Source: Archivesica marissinica
Lineage: Eukaryota > Mollusca > Bivalvia > Venerida > Vesicomyidae
DNA: 64,000 bases
Direction: 5' to 3'
Assembly: GCA_014843695.1 (NCBI GenBank)
Contig: CM026386.1
Location: forward strand, 85,799,111-85,863,110
The position numbers were made by a program, and so were the translations under genes. Each line of letters starts with the position of its first letter. Positions within the stretch are counted from its first letter, which is position 1. Of this stretch, positions 1 through 13,210 are shown piece by piece. The notes beneath the pieces were generated by a model. It worked only from the letters and a program-made list of their open reading frames with translations, had not been told where the DNA came from and searched no databases.

Positions 1-3000
1 AATTAATGGAGTTACACTTGTACAATGTCACAATTAATGGAGTTACACTTGTACAATGTCACAATTAATGGAGTTACACTTGTACACTATCACAATTAAT
101 GGAGTTACACTTGTATAATGTCACAATTAATGGAGTTACACTTGGACAATGTCACAATTAATGGAGTTACACTTGTACAATGTCACAATTAATGGAGTTA
201 CACTTGTACACTATCACAATTAATGGAGTTACACTTGTACAATGTCACAATTAATGGAGTTACACTTGTACACTATCACAATTAATGGAGTTACACTTGG
301 ACAATGTCACAATTAATGGAGTTACACTTGTACAATGTCACAATTAATGGAGTTACACTTGTACAATGTCACAATTAATGGAGTTACACTTGTACACTAT
401 CACAATTAATGGAGTTACACTTGTACAATGTCACAATTAATGGAGTTACACTTGTACAATGTCACAATTAATGGAGTTACACTTGTACAATGTCACAATT
501 AATGGAGTTACACTTGTACAATGTCACAATTAATGGAGTTACACTTGTACACTGTCACAATTAATGGAGTTACACTTGTAATGTCACAATTAATGGAGTT
601 ACACTTGTACAATGTCACAATTAATGGAGTTACACTTGTACACTATCACAATTAATGGAGTTACACTTGTATAATGTCACAATTAATGGAGTTACACTTG
701 GACAATGTCACAATTAATGGAGTTACACTTGTACAATGTCACAATTAATGGAGTTACACTTGTACAATGTCACAATTAATGGAGTTACACTTGTACACTA
801 TCACAATTAATGGAGTTACACTTGTATAATGTCACAATTAATGGAGTTACACTTGTACAATGTCACAATTAATGGAGTTACACTTGTACAATGTCACAAT
901 TAATGGAGTTACACTTGTACACTATCACAATTAATGGAGTTACACTTGGACAATGTCACAATTAATGGAGTTACACTTGGATAATGTCACAATTAATGGA
1001 GTTACACTTGTACAATGTCACAATTAATGGAGTTACACTTGTACAATGTCACAATTAATGGAGTTACACTTGTACACTATCACAATTAATGGAGTTACAC
1101 TTGGACAATGTCACAATTGATGGAGTTACACTTGTACACTATCACAATTAATGGAGTTACACTTGGACAATGTCACAATTAATGGAGTTACACTTGTACA
1201 ATGTCACAATTAATGGAGTTACACTTGTACAATGTCACAATTGATGGAGTTACACTTGGATAATGGCACAATTAATGGAGTTACACTTGTACAATGTCAC
1301 AATTAATGGAGTTACACTTGTACAATGTCACAATTAATGGAGTTACACTTGTACAATGTCACAATTAATGGAGTTACACTTGTACAATGTCACAATTAAT
1401 GGAGTTACACTTGTACAATGTCACAATTAATGGAGTTACACTTGTACACTATCACAATTAATGGAGTTACACTTGTACAATGTCACAATTAATGGAGTTA
1501 CACTTGTACAATGTCACAATTAATGGAGTTACACTTGTACAATGTCACAATTAATGGAGTTACACTTGTACAATGTCACAATTAATGGAGTTACACTTGT
1601 ACACTATCACAATTAATGGAGTTACACTTGTATAATGTCACAATTAATGGAGTTACACTGACAATGTCACAATTAATGGAGTTACACTTGTACAATGTCA
1701 CAATTAATGGAGTTACACTTGTACAATGTCACAATTAATGGAGTTACACTTGTACACTATCACAATTAATGGAGTTACACTTGTACAATGTCACAATTAA
1801 TGGAGTTACACTTGTACAATGTCACAATTAATGGAGTTACACTTGTACACTATCACAATTAATGGAGTTACACTTGTACAATGTCACAATTAATGGAGTT
1901 ACACTTGTACACTGTCACAATTAATGGAGTTACACTTGGACAATGTCACAATTAATGGAGTTACACTTGTACAATGTCACAATTAATGGAGTTACACTTG
2001 TACAATGTCACAATTAATGGAGTTACACTTGTACAATGTCACAATTAATGGAGTTACACTTGTACAATGTCACAATTAATGGAGTTACACTTGTACAATG
2101 TCACAATTAATGGAGTTACACTTGTACAATGTCACAATTAATGGAGTTACACTTGTACAATGTCACAATTAATGGAGTTACACTTGTACAATGTCACAAT
2201 TAATGGAGTTACACTTGTACACTGTCACAATTAATGGAGTTACACTTGGACAATGTCACAATTAATGGAGTTACACTTGTACAATGTCACAATTAATGGA
2301 GTTACACTTGTACAATGTCACAATTAATGGAGTTACACTTGTACAATGTCACAATTAATGGAGTTACACTTGTACACTATCACAATTAATGGAGTTACAC
2401 TTGTATAATGTCACAATTAATGGAGTTACACTTGGACAATGTCACAATTAATGGAGTTACACTTGTACAATGTCACAATTAATGGAGTTACACTTGTACA
2501 ATGTCACAATTAATGGAGTTACACTTGTACAATGTCACAATTAATGGAGTTACACTTGTACAATGTCACAATTAATGGAGTTACACTTGTACACTATCAC
2601 AATTAATGGAGTTACACTTGGACAATGTCACAATTAATGGAGTTACACTTGGATAATGTCACAATTAATGGAGTTACACTTGGACAATGTCACAATTAAT
2701 GGAGTTACACTTGTACACTATCACAATTAATGGAGTTACACTTGTACAATGTCACAATTAATGGAGTTACACTTGGACAATGTCACAATTAATGGAGTTA
2801 CACTTGTACAATGTCACAATTAATGGAGTTACACTTGTACAATGTCACAATTAATGGAGTTACACTTGTACACTATCACAATTAATGGAGTTACACTTGT
2901 ACAATGTCACAATTAATGGAGTTACACTTGTACACTATCACAATTAATGGAGTTCACTTGTACACTATCACAATTAATGGAGTTACACTTGGACAATGTC

Positions 3001-6000
3001 ACAATTGATGGAGTTACACTTGGATAATGGCACAATTAATGGAGTTACACTTGGACAATGTCACAATTAATGGAGTTACACTTGTACAATGTCACAATTA
3101 ATGGAGTTACACTTGTACACTATCACAATTAATGGAGTTACACTTGTACAATGTCACAATTAATGGAGTTACACTTGTACAATGTCACAATTAATGGAGT
3201 TACACTTGTACAATTCACAATTAATGGAGTTACACTTGTACACTATCACAATTAATGGAGTTACACTTGTACAATGTCACAATTAATGGAGTTACACTTG
3301 TACAATGTCACAATTAATGGAGTTACACTTGTACAATGTCACAATTAATGGAGTTACACTTGTACAATGTCACAATTAATGGAGTTACACTTGTACAATG
3401 TCACAATTAATGGAGTTACACTTGTACAATGTCACAATTAATGGAGTTACACTTGTACAATGTCACAATTAATGGAGTTACACTTGTACAATGTCACAAT
3501 TAATGGAGTTACACTTGTACAATGTCACAATTAATGGAGTTACACTTGTACAATGTCACAATTAATGGAGTTACACTTGTACAATGTCACAATTAATGGA
3601 GTTACACTTGTACAATGTCACAATTAATGGAGTTACACTTGTACAATGTCACAATTAATGGAGTTACACTTGTACAATGTCACAATTAATGGAGTTACAC
3701 TTGTACAATGTCACAATTAATGGAGTTACACTTGTACAATGTCACAATTAATGGAGTTACACTTGTACAATGTCACAATTAATGGAGTTACACTTGGACA
3801 ATGTCACAATTAATGGAGTTACACTTGTACAATGTCACAATTAATGGAGTTACACTTGTACAATGTCACAATTAATGGAGTTACACTTGTACACTATCAC
3901 AATTAATGGAGTTACACTTGTACACTATCACAATTAATGGAGTTACACTTGGACAATGTCACAATTAATGGAGTTACACTTGTACAATGTCACAATTAAT
4001 GGAGTTACACTTGTACACTATCACAATTAATGGAGTTACACTTGTACACTATCACAATTAATGGAGTTACACTTGTATAATGTCACAATTAATGGAGTTA
4101 CACTTGGACAATGTCACAATTAATGGAGTTACACTTGTATAATGTCACAATTAATGGAGTTACACTTGTACAATGTCACAATTAATGGAGTTACACTTGT
4201 ACACTATCACAATTAATGGAGTTACACTTGGACAATGTCACAATTAATGGAGTTACACTTGTACAATGTCACAATTAATGGAGTTACACTTGTACACTAT
4301 CACAATTAATGGAGTTACACTTGTACACTATCACAATTAATGGAGTTACACTTGTATAATGTCACAATTAATGGAGTTACACTTGGACAATGTCACAATT
4401 AATGGAGTTACACTTGTACAATGTCACAATTAATGGAGTTACACTTGTACAATGTCACAATTAATGGAGTTACACTTGTACACTATCACAATTAATGGAG
4501 TTACACTTGTACACTGTCACAATTAATGGAGTTACACTTGTACAATGTCACAATTAATGGAGTTACACTTGTACACTATCACAATTAATGGAGTTACACT
4601 TGTACAATGTCACAATTAATGGAGTTACACTTGTACAATGTCACAATTAATGGAGTTACACTTATACAATGCCACAATTAATGGAGTTACACTTGTACAC
4701 TATCACACTTAATGGAGTTACACTTGTATAATGTCACAATTAATGGAGTTACACTTGGACAATGTCACAATTAATGGAGTTACACTTGTACAATGTCACA
4801 ATTAATGGAGTTACACTTGTACAATGTCACAATTAATGGAGTTACACTTGTACACTATCACAATTAATGGAGTTACACTTGTATAATGTCACAATTAATG
4901 GAGTTACACTTGTACAATGTCACAATTAATGGAGTTACACTTGTACACTATCACAATTAATGGAGTTACACTTGGACAATGTCACAATTAATGGAGTTAC
5001 ACTTGGATAATGTCACAATTAATGGAGTTACACTTGGACAATGTCACAATTAATGGAGTTACACTTGTATAATGTCACAATTAATGGAGTTACACTTGTA
5101 CAATGTCACAATTAATGGAGTTACACTTGTACAATGTCACAATTAATGGAGTTACACTTGTACACTATCACAATTAATGGAGTTACACTTGGACAATGTC
5201 ACAATTGATGGAGTTACACTTGGATAATGGCACAATTAATGGAGTTACACTTGGACAATGTCACAATTAATGGAATTACACTTGTACAATGTCACAATTA
5301 ATGGAGTTACACTTGGACAATGTCACAATTAATAGAGTTACACTTGTATAATGTCACAATTAATGGAGTTACACTTGTACACTATCACAATTAATGGAGT
5401 TACACTTGTATAATGTCACAATTAATGGAGTTACACTTGGACAATGTCACAATTAATGGAGTTACACTTGTACAATGTCACAATTAATGGAGTTACACTT
5501 GTACAATGTCACAATTAATGGAGTTACACTTGTACACTATCACAATTAATGGAGTTACACTTGTACAATGTCACAATTAATGGAGTTACACTTGTACAAT
5601 GTCACAATTAATGGAGTTACACTTGTACACTATCACAATTAATGGAGTTACACTTGGACAATGTCACAATTAATGGAGTTACACTTGGATAATGTCACAA
5701 TTAATGGAGTTACACTTGTACAATGTCACAATTAATGGAGTTACACTTGTACAATGTCACAATTAATGGAGTTACACTTGTACACTATCACAATTAATGG
5801 AGTTACACTTGTATAATGTCACAATTAATGGAGTTACACTTGTACACTATCACAATTAATGGAGTTACACTTGGACAATGTCACAATTAATGGAGTTACA
5901 CTTGTACAATGTCACAATTAATGGAGTTACACTTGTACAATGTCACAATTAATGGAGTTACACTTGTACAATGTCACAATTAATGGAGTTACACTTGTAC

Positions 6001-6355
6001 ACTATCACAATTAATGAGAAACACTTGGACAATGTCACAATTAATGGAGTTACACTTGGACAATGTCACAATTAATGGAGTTACACTTGTACAATGTCAC
6101 AATTAATGGAGTTACACTTGTAAACTATCACAATTAATGGAGTTACACTTGGACAATGTCACAATTAATGGAGTTACACTTGGATAATGTCACAATTAAT
6201 GGAGTTACACTTGGACAATGTCACAATTAATGGAGTTACACTTGGATAATGTCACAATTAATGGAGTTACACTTGGACAATGTCACAATTAATGGAGTTA
6301 CACTTGGACAATGTCACAATTAATGGAGTTACACTTGTATAATGTCACAATTCAT
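1..6355. repeat. 31-bp tandem array, about 204 copies
   Basis: The unit is 31 bp (for example 1-31), with core gttacacttgtacaatg. Copies are joined head to tail with very few length changes; short deletions are visible near 570, 1660, 2950 and 3220, and a rearranged unit lies near 6015. Variation is concentrated in one short segment, where tgtacaatgtc alternates with tgtacactatc, tggacaatgtc, tgtataatgtc and tggataatg. The order of these variants recurs locally, and about 3290-3780 is a run of identical canonical units, which indicates recent homogenisation. The array begins before the window, so its true length is unknown. No coding potential is evident. Confidence 0.98.
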
Positions 6356-8582
6356 GGAAGTACGCACATGCCGGTACGGACATACTGGAATGCACATGCC
6401 AGTACACACATGCAGGTATGCACATACCAGTACACACATGCAGGTACGCACACACCGGTACACACATGCAGGTACGCACATACCGGTACACACATACCGG
6501 TACATACATACCGGTACACACATACTGGTACATACATACCGGTACACACATACCGGTACACACATACTGGTACACACATACCGGTACACACATGCCGGTA
6601 CACACATGCCAGTACACACATGCCAGTACACACATGCCGGTACACACACACACCGGTACACACATACCGGTACACACATACCGGTACACACATACCGGTA
6701 CACACACACCGGTACACACACACCGGTACACACACATGCCAGTACACACATGGCGGTACACACATACCAGTACACACATGCCAGTACACACATGCCGGTA
6801 CACACATGCCAGTACGCACATGCCGGTACACACATACTGGTACACACATACTGGTACACACATACCGGTACACACATACCGGTACACACATACCGGTACA
6901 CACACACTGGTACACACACACCGGTACACACACATGCCAGTACACACATGCCGGTACACACATACCAGTACACACATGCCGGTACACACATACCGGTATA
7001 CACATACTGGTACACACACACTGGTACACACATACCGGTACACACACACACCGGTACGCACATACCGGTACACACACACACACACACCAGTACGCACATA
7101 CCGGTACACACACACACACACACACACACACACTGGTACACACATGCCGGTACACACATACCGGTACACACATGCTGGTACGCACACACCGGTACGAACA
7201 TACCGGTACGCACATGCCGGTACACACATACTGGTATGCACATACTGGTACACACACACACTGGTACACACATACTGGTACACACATACCGGTACACACA
7301 TACCAGTATACACATACTGGACACACACACTGGTACACACATACCGGTACACACATACCAGTACGCACACACCGGTACGCACATACCGGTACACACACCG
7401 GTACACACATACCGGTACACACACACCGGTACACACATACTGGTACACACATACCGGTACATACATACCGGTACACACATACTAGTACACACATACTAGT
7501 ACACACACATACCGGTACACACACACCGGTACACACATACCAGTACACACATACTGGTACACACATGCTGGTACACACATACCGGTACACACATACTGGT
7601 ACACAAATACCGGTATACACATACTGGTACGCACATACTGGTATACACACACTGGTACACACATACCGATACACACATACCGGTATGCACATACTGGTAC
7701 GCACACACTGGTACACACATACTGGTACACACACACTGGTACACACATACTGGTACACACATACTGGTACGCACATACCGGTACACACACACCGGTATAC
7801 ACACACTGGTACACACATACCGGTACACACATACCGGTACACACATACACCGGTACACACACACCGGTACACACACAAACCGGTACGCACATACCGGTAC
7901 ACACACACACCGGTACACACATGCCGGTACACACATACCGGTACACACATACCGGTACACACATACCGGTACACACATACTGGTCCGCACATACTGGTAC
8001 ACACACACTGGTACACACATACCGGTACACACATACCGGTACACACACACCGGTATGCACATACTGGTACGCACATGCGGTACACACATGCCAGTACACA
8101 CACACCGGTACACACATGCCGGTACACACATGCCGGTACACACACACCGGTACACACATGCCGGTACACATACACCGGTACACACATGCCGGTACACACA
8201 CACCGGTACACACATACCGGTACACACACACCGGTACACACATGTCGGTACACACATACCGGTACACACATACCGGTACACACATGCCGGTACACACACA
8301 CCGGTACACACATACCGGTACACACACACCGGTACACACATACCGGTACACACATACCGGTACACACATGCCGGTACACACACACCGGTACACACATACC
8401 AGTACACACATACCGGTACACACATGCCGGTACACACATGCCAGTACACACATACCGGTATGCACACACAGGTACGCACATACCGGTATGCACACACTGG
8501 TACACACATACTGGTACACACACATGCCAGTACGCACATGCCGGTACACACATACCGGTATGCACACACCGGTACGGCACAT
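6356..8582. repeat. 14-bp tandem array (acacataccggtac), about 159 copies
   Basis: The unit acacataccggtac varies at a few positions (ccggta, ctggta, ccagta; cata, caca, catg; gcac for acac), and short (CA)n runs interrupt it, the longest near 7104-7133. Most units hold the palindrome taccggta or accggt. The junction with the 31-bp array is seamless around 6345-6365. Six overlapping open frames of 180-760 codons cross it on both strands with Thr/His/Tyr-rich or Cys/Val/Tyr-rich products. They arise because the unit lacks stop codons, and I do not regard them as genes. Confidence 0.97.
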
Positions 8583-8922
8583 GGTAATTATTTTTTAGTT
8601 TGAAGTTTATCATCATATTCAGTATGTCTGTGAACAAATATCTTAAAAACCTATAAGAAGCTTATCGCATTTTTTCCTTTAAAATGACATATCCTCCATT
8701 AGAATTATTCAGGATTGGCAGTGATTGCCCAAACTCCAATCCATCTCATAAACACTTACTGTAAAAATATTTTTCAGAGCCTCGTTGCCATAGCTTAATG
8801 GGTGATTTCATCACGGTTCTGTCAATGGCGAACATCTCTGCAAGGAACACGCTCTGGTCGCTTTTACATTCGACAAACTCCTTATGTAACAATAGAAACA
8901 AGAGCATTCAATGAAAGCATAT
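8583..8922. other. Unique AT-rich spacer
   Basis: This is about 340 bp of non-repetitive AT-rich DNA between two arrays. I see no open frame with recognisable similarity, no tRNA-like promoter and no transposon terminus in it. Confidence 0.8.
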
Positions 8923-9973
8923 CCAGAGCGTATAACTACCTAGCCTATACACTGGAGAGTTGAGCAGAGCGTATAGTTATAACTACCTAGCCTATACACT
9001 GGAGAGTTGAGTAGAGCATATAGTTATAACTACCTAGCCTATACACTGGAGAGTTGAGTACAGGTATAGTTATAACTACCTAGCCTATACAATGGAGAGT
9101 TGAGTAGAGCATATAGTTATAACTACCTAGCCTATACACTGGAGAGTTGAGTAGACCATATAGTTATAACTACCTAGCCTATACACTGGAGAGTTGAGTA
9201 GAGCGAATAGTTATAACTACCTAGCCTATACACTGGAGAGTTGAGTAGAGCGTATAGTTATAACTACCTAGCCTATACACTGGAGAGTTGAGTAGAGCGA
9301 ATAGTTATAACTACCTAGCCTATACACTGGAGAGTTGAGTACGGGTATAGTTATAACTACCTAGCCTATACACTGGAGAGTTGAGTAGAACATATAGTTA
9401 TAACTACCTAGCCTATACACTGGAGAGTTGAGTAGCGTATAGTTATAACTACCTAGCCTATACACTGGAGAGTTGAGTAGAACATATAGTTATAACTACC
9501 TAGCCTATACACTGTAGAGTTGAGTAGAACATATAGTTATAACTACCTAGCCTATACACTGGAGAGTTGAGTACGGGTATAGTTATAACTACCTAGCCTA
9601 TACAATGGAGAGTTGAGTAGAGCATGTAGTTATAACTACCTAGCCTATACACTGGAGAGTTGAGTAGAGCATATAGTTATAACTACCTAGCCTATACACT
9701 GGAGAGTTGAGTAGAACATATAGTTATAACTACCTAGCCTATACACTGGAGAGTTGAGTATGGGTATAGTTATAACTACCTAGCCTATACACTGGAGAGT
9801 TGAGTACGGGTATAGTTATAACTACCTAGCCTATACACTGGAGAGTTGAGTAGAACATATAGTTATAACTACCTAGCCTATACACTGGAGAGTTGAGTAG
9901 AACATATAGTTATAACTACCTGGCCTATACACTGAAGAGTTGAGTAGAACATATAGTTATAACTACCTAGCCT
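8923..9973. repeat. 47-bp tandem array, about 22 copies, cut by assembly gap
   Basis: The period is 47 bp: the motif tagcctatac starts at 8941 and again at 8988. The core is tagttataactacctagcc, which contains the perfect 12-bp palindrome tagttataacta. Variation is mainly in the segment after gagttgagta (gagcat, gaacat, gagcga, cgggt), where a two-base length change also occurs. The array is still running when it meets the 1000-N gap, so its right end is missing. Confidence 0.97.
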
Positions 9974-10973
9974 NNNNNNNNNNNNNNNNNNNNNNNNNNN
10001 NNNNNNNNNNNNNNNNNNNNNNNNNNNNNNNNNNNNNNNNNNNNNNNNNNNNNNNNNNNNNNNNNNNNNNNNNNNNNNNNNNNNNNNNNNNNNNNNNNNN
10101 NNNNNNNNNNNNNNNNNNNNNNNNNNNNNNNNNNNNNNNNNNNNNNNNNNNNNNNNNNNNNNNNNNNNNNNNNNNNNNNNNNNNNNNNNNNNNNNNNNNN
10201 NNNNNNNNNNNNNNNNNNNNNNNNNNNNNNNNNNNNNNNNNNNNNNNNNNNNNNNNNNNNNNNNNNNNNNNNNNNNNNNNNNNNNNNNNNNNNNNNNNNN
10301 NNNNNNNNNNNNNNNNNNNNNNNNNNNNNNNNNNNNNNNNNNNNNNNNNNNNNNNNNNNNNNNNNNNNNNNNNNNNNNNNNNNNNNNNNNNNNNNNNNNN
10401 NNNNNNNNNNNNNNNNNNNNNNNNNNNNNNNNNNNNNNNNNNNNNNNNNNNNNNNNNNNNNNNNNNNNNNNNNNNNNNNNNNNNNNNNNNNNNNNNNNNN
10501 NNNNNNNNNNNNNNNNNNNNNNNNNNNNNNNNNNNNNNNNNNNNNNNNNNNNNNNNNNNNNNNNNNNNNNNNNNNNNNNNNNNNNNNNNNNNNNNNNNNN
10601 NNNNNNNNNNNNNNNNNNNNNNNNNNNNNNNNNNNNNNNNNNNNNNNNNNNNNNNNNNNNNNNNNNNNNNNNNNNNNNNNNNNNNNNNNNNNNNNNNNNN
10701 NNNNNNNNNNNNNNNNNNNNNNNNNNNNNNNNNNNNNNNNNNNNNNNNNNNNNNNNNNNNNNNNNNNNNNNNNNNNNNNNNNNNNNNNNNNNNNNNNNNN
10801 NNNNNNNNNNNNNNNNNNNNNNNNNNNNNNNNNNNNNNNNNNNNNNNNNNNNNNNNNNNNNNNNNNNNNNNNNNNNNNNNNNNNNNNNNNNNNNNNNNNN
10901 NNNNNNNNNNNNNNNNNNNNNNNNNNNNNNNNNNNNNNNNNNNNNNNNNNNNNNNNNNNNNNNNNNNNNNNNN
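9974..10973. other. Assembly gap, exactly 1000 N
   Basis: This is a run of exactly 1000 N. The round number indicates a placeholder of unknown real size. The 47-bp array lies on its left and the 18-bp array on its right, so there is no sequence continuity across it. Confidence 0.99.
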
Positions 10974-11706
10974 TACTTCTATCTGGGTGTTTACTTCTAT
11001 CTGGGTGTTTACTTCTATCGGGGGTGTTTACTTCTATCTGGGTGTTTACTTCTGTCTGGGTGTTTACTTCTATCTGGGTGTTTACTTCTATCTGGGTGTT
11101 TACTTCTATCGGGGGTGTTTACTTCTATCTGGGTGTTTACTTCTATCTGGGTGTTTACTTCTATCGGGGTGTTTACTTCTATCGGGGTGTTTACTTCTAT
11201 CGGGGTGTTTACTTCTATCGGGGTGTTTACTTCTATCGGGGTGTTTACTTCTATCGGGGTGTTTACTTCTATCGGGGTGTTTACTTCTATCGGGGTGTTT
11301 ACTTCTATCGGGGTGTTTACTTCTATCGGGGTGTTTACTTCTATCGGGGTGTTTACTTCTATCGGGGTGTTTACTTCTATCGGGGTGTTTACTTCTATCG
11401 GGGTGTTTACTTCTCTATCGGGGTGTTTACTTCTATCGGGGTGTTTACTTCTATCGGGGGTGTTTACTTCTATCGGGGGTGTTTACTTCTATCGGGTTGT
11501 TTACTTCTATCGGGGTGTTTACTTCTATCGGGGTGTTTACTTCTCTATCGGGGTGTTTACTTCTCTATCGGGGTGTTTACTTCTATCGGGGGTGTTTCCT
11601 TCTATCGGGGGTGTTTACTTCTATCGGGTTGTTTACTTCTATCGGGGTGTTTACTTCTATCGGGGTGCTTACTTCTATCGGGGTGTTTACTTCTATCGGG
11701 GTGTTT
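10974..11706. repeat. 18-bp G-tract tandem array (plus-strand G-rich)
   Basis: The unit is tttacttctatcggggtg, about 40 copies. The first ten units after the gap are mostly of a ctgggtg type, with two gggggtg units at the third and eighth places. After these come about fourteen uniform cggggtg units, then a mixed section with dinucleotide insertions (tctctatc at about 11411, 11543 and 11561) and gggggtg or gggttg variants. The same family occurs inverted at 42473-43497. Long Ile/Gly/Val or Leu/Ser/Gly frames across it are artefacts of the 18-bp period. Confidence 0.97.
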
Positions 11707-11941
11707 AGCATTTCAGTATTATAACGTATGTATATCTGGTTCCATATCTATATATGTATCGTCTCCTTTACTGAGTCCAAATTTACTCTTTGATATATTT
11801 TATAAACATCTTGCACATTAGATATTTGTCTTCATTGGTTATGATTATTCAATATCTTCCAATAAACTCCGTCCCCAAAATAACTTTGCATCGTAATTGA
11901 TTGTACGCCAGAACACAAACCATGGCATGGGCCTCAATGTC
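11707..11941. other. Unique spacer
   Basis: This is about 235 bp of unique AT-rich sequence between the 18-bp and 48-bp arrays. The minus strand is free of stops for about 30 codons here (a stretch reading MPWFVFWRTINYDAKLF), but it runs straight into the repeat and I recognise no family. Confidence 0.7.
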
Positions 11942-12690
11942 ACAAAGCCAGACAGCAATATAATGTAGCACGGAATAAGTATAACCTGCACAAAGCCAGA
12001 CAGTACTATAATGTAGCACGGAATAAGTATAATATGTACACAGTCAGACAGCAATATAATGTAGCACGGAATAAGTATAATATGTACACAGTCAGACAGC
12101 AATATAATGTAGCACGGAATAAGTATAACCTGCACACAGTCAGACAGCAATATAATGTAGCACGGAATAAGTATAATCTGTACAAAGTCAGACAGCAATA
12201 TAATGTAGCACGGAATAAGTATAATCTGTACAAAGTCAGACAGCAATATAATGTAGCACGGAATAAGTATAATCTGTACACAGTCAGACAGCATTATAAT
12301 GTAGCACGGAATAAGTATAATCTGTACAAAGTCAGACAGCAATATAATGTAGCACGGAATAAGTATAATCTGTACACAGTCAGACAGCAATATAATGTAG
12401 CACGGAATAAGTATAATATGTACACAGTCAGACAGCAATATAATGTAGCACGGAATAAGTATAATCTGTACACAGTCAGACAGCAATATAATGTAGCACG
12501 GAATAAGTATAATCTGTACAAAGTCAGACAGCAATATAATGTAGCACGGAATAAGTATAATCTGTACACAGTCAGACAGCAATATAATGTAGCACGGAAT
12601 AAGTATAATCTGTACAAAGTCAGACAGCAATATAATGTAGCACGGAATAAGTATAATCTGTACAAAGTCAGACAGCAATATAATGTAGCA
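11942..12690. repeat. 48-bp tandem array, about 15.5 copies
   Basis: The period is 48 bp (gtcagacagc at 12043 and 12091); the core is agcacggaataagtataat. Copies differ by only a few substitutions, mainly tgtacaaag versus tgtacacag and tctg, tatg or cctg before it. Because 48 is a multiple of three, a 220-codon plus frame with a 16-residue repeat and 277-, 123- and 91-codon minus frames stay open together. Substitutions show no preference for one frame, so I treat it as non-coding. Confidence 0.96.
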
Positions 12691-13210
12691 CTGTGACTTT
12701 AGGAGATCATGTACTCAGCTGCACAAAGAGAAACTGATACAGATTTGGAAATGAATGATGAGACTGACAGTGACGATATAGAACTGACAAATACGATATG
12801 CCTTCATTATAGTAATCAGTCGTATGTTAGCATAGTTGATAGAATTGTTCATTGTGTAATTGCATTTTGCCAAATTCATACACGAAGAACTCAATTGACT
12901 GCCTATTATTATTTCAACTCTAATCATACATAAATGTGCTGTTTGTAACATCAGTAAAAAATAAAACATAAAGTAACATTATTAATGAATCCAGGGTATT
13001 CATTTATGATGTAACTGACAAGACTGAATGTTACTATATCAAACATTGTTTCAAACATACCACGTACATCAAACTTGAATAAACAACATGAATATGGAGT
13101 TAATATCGAATAAACAAAATAGTTATTGCTTCATCGTATACAGTGTATGTACACTTTCCGATACGACTATGCTGTACCTAACGCGTTTATTCTCCTGGGA
13201 CTTCAGTGAT
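12691..13210. other. Unique spacer with a 74-codon open frame of unknown meaning
   Basis: This is about 520 bp of unique AT-rich sequence. A plus-strand frame at 12709-12933 encodes an acidic start (residues DTDLEMNDETDSDD) and ends in a stop. It is short, I recognise no domain, and an antisense frame of similar length overlaps it. Nothing here can be called a gene on the sequence alone. Confidence 0.6.

Noticed and set aside
6311..8637. Long Thr/His/Tyr-rich and Cys/Val/Tyr-rich open frames (up to 761 codons) as repeat proteins
   Set aside because: At least four overlapping frames on both strands are open over the same 14-bp array. The unit simply lacks stops. No non-repetitive domain, signal or splice structure accompanies them.
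12034..12696. 220-codon frame with a 16-residue repeat (VRQQYNVARNKYNLYT-like)
   Set aside because: The period of 48 is a multiple of three, and the antisense strand is open over 277 codons. Substitutions show no bias to synonymous positions in either frame.
12709..12933. 74-codon acidic protein
   Set aside because: It is short, overlapped by an antisense frame, has no recognisable domain and lies between satellites.
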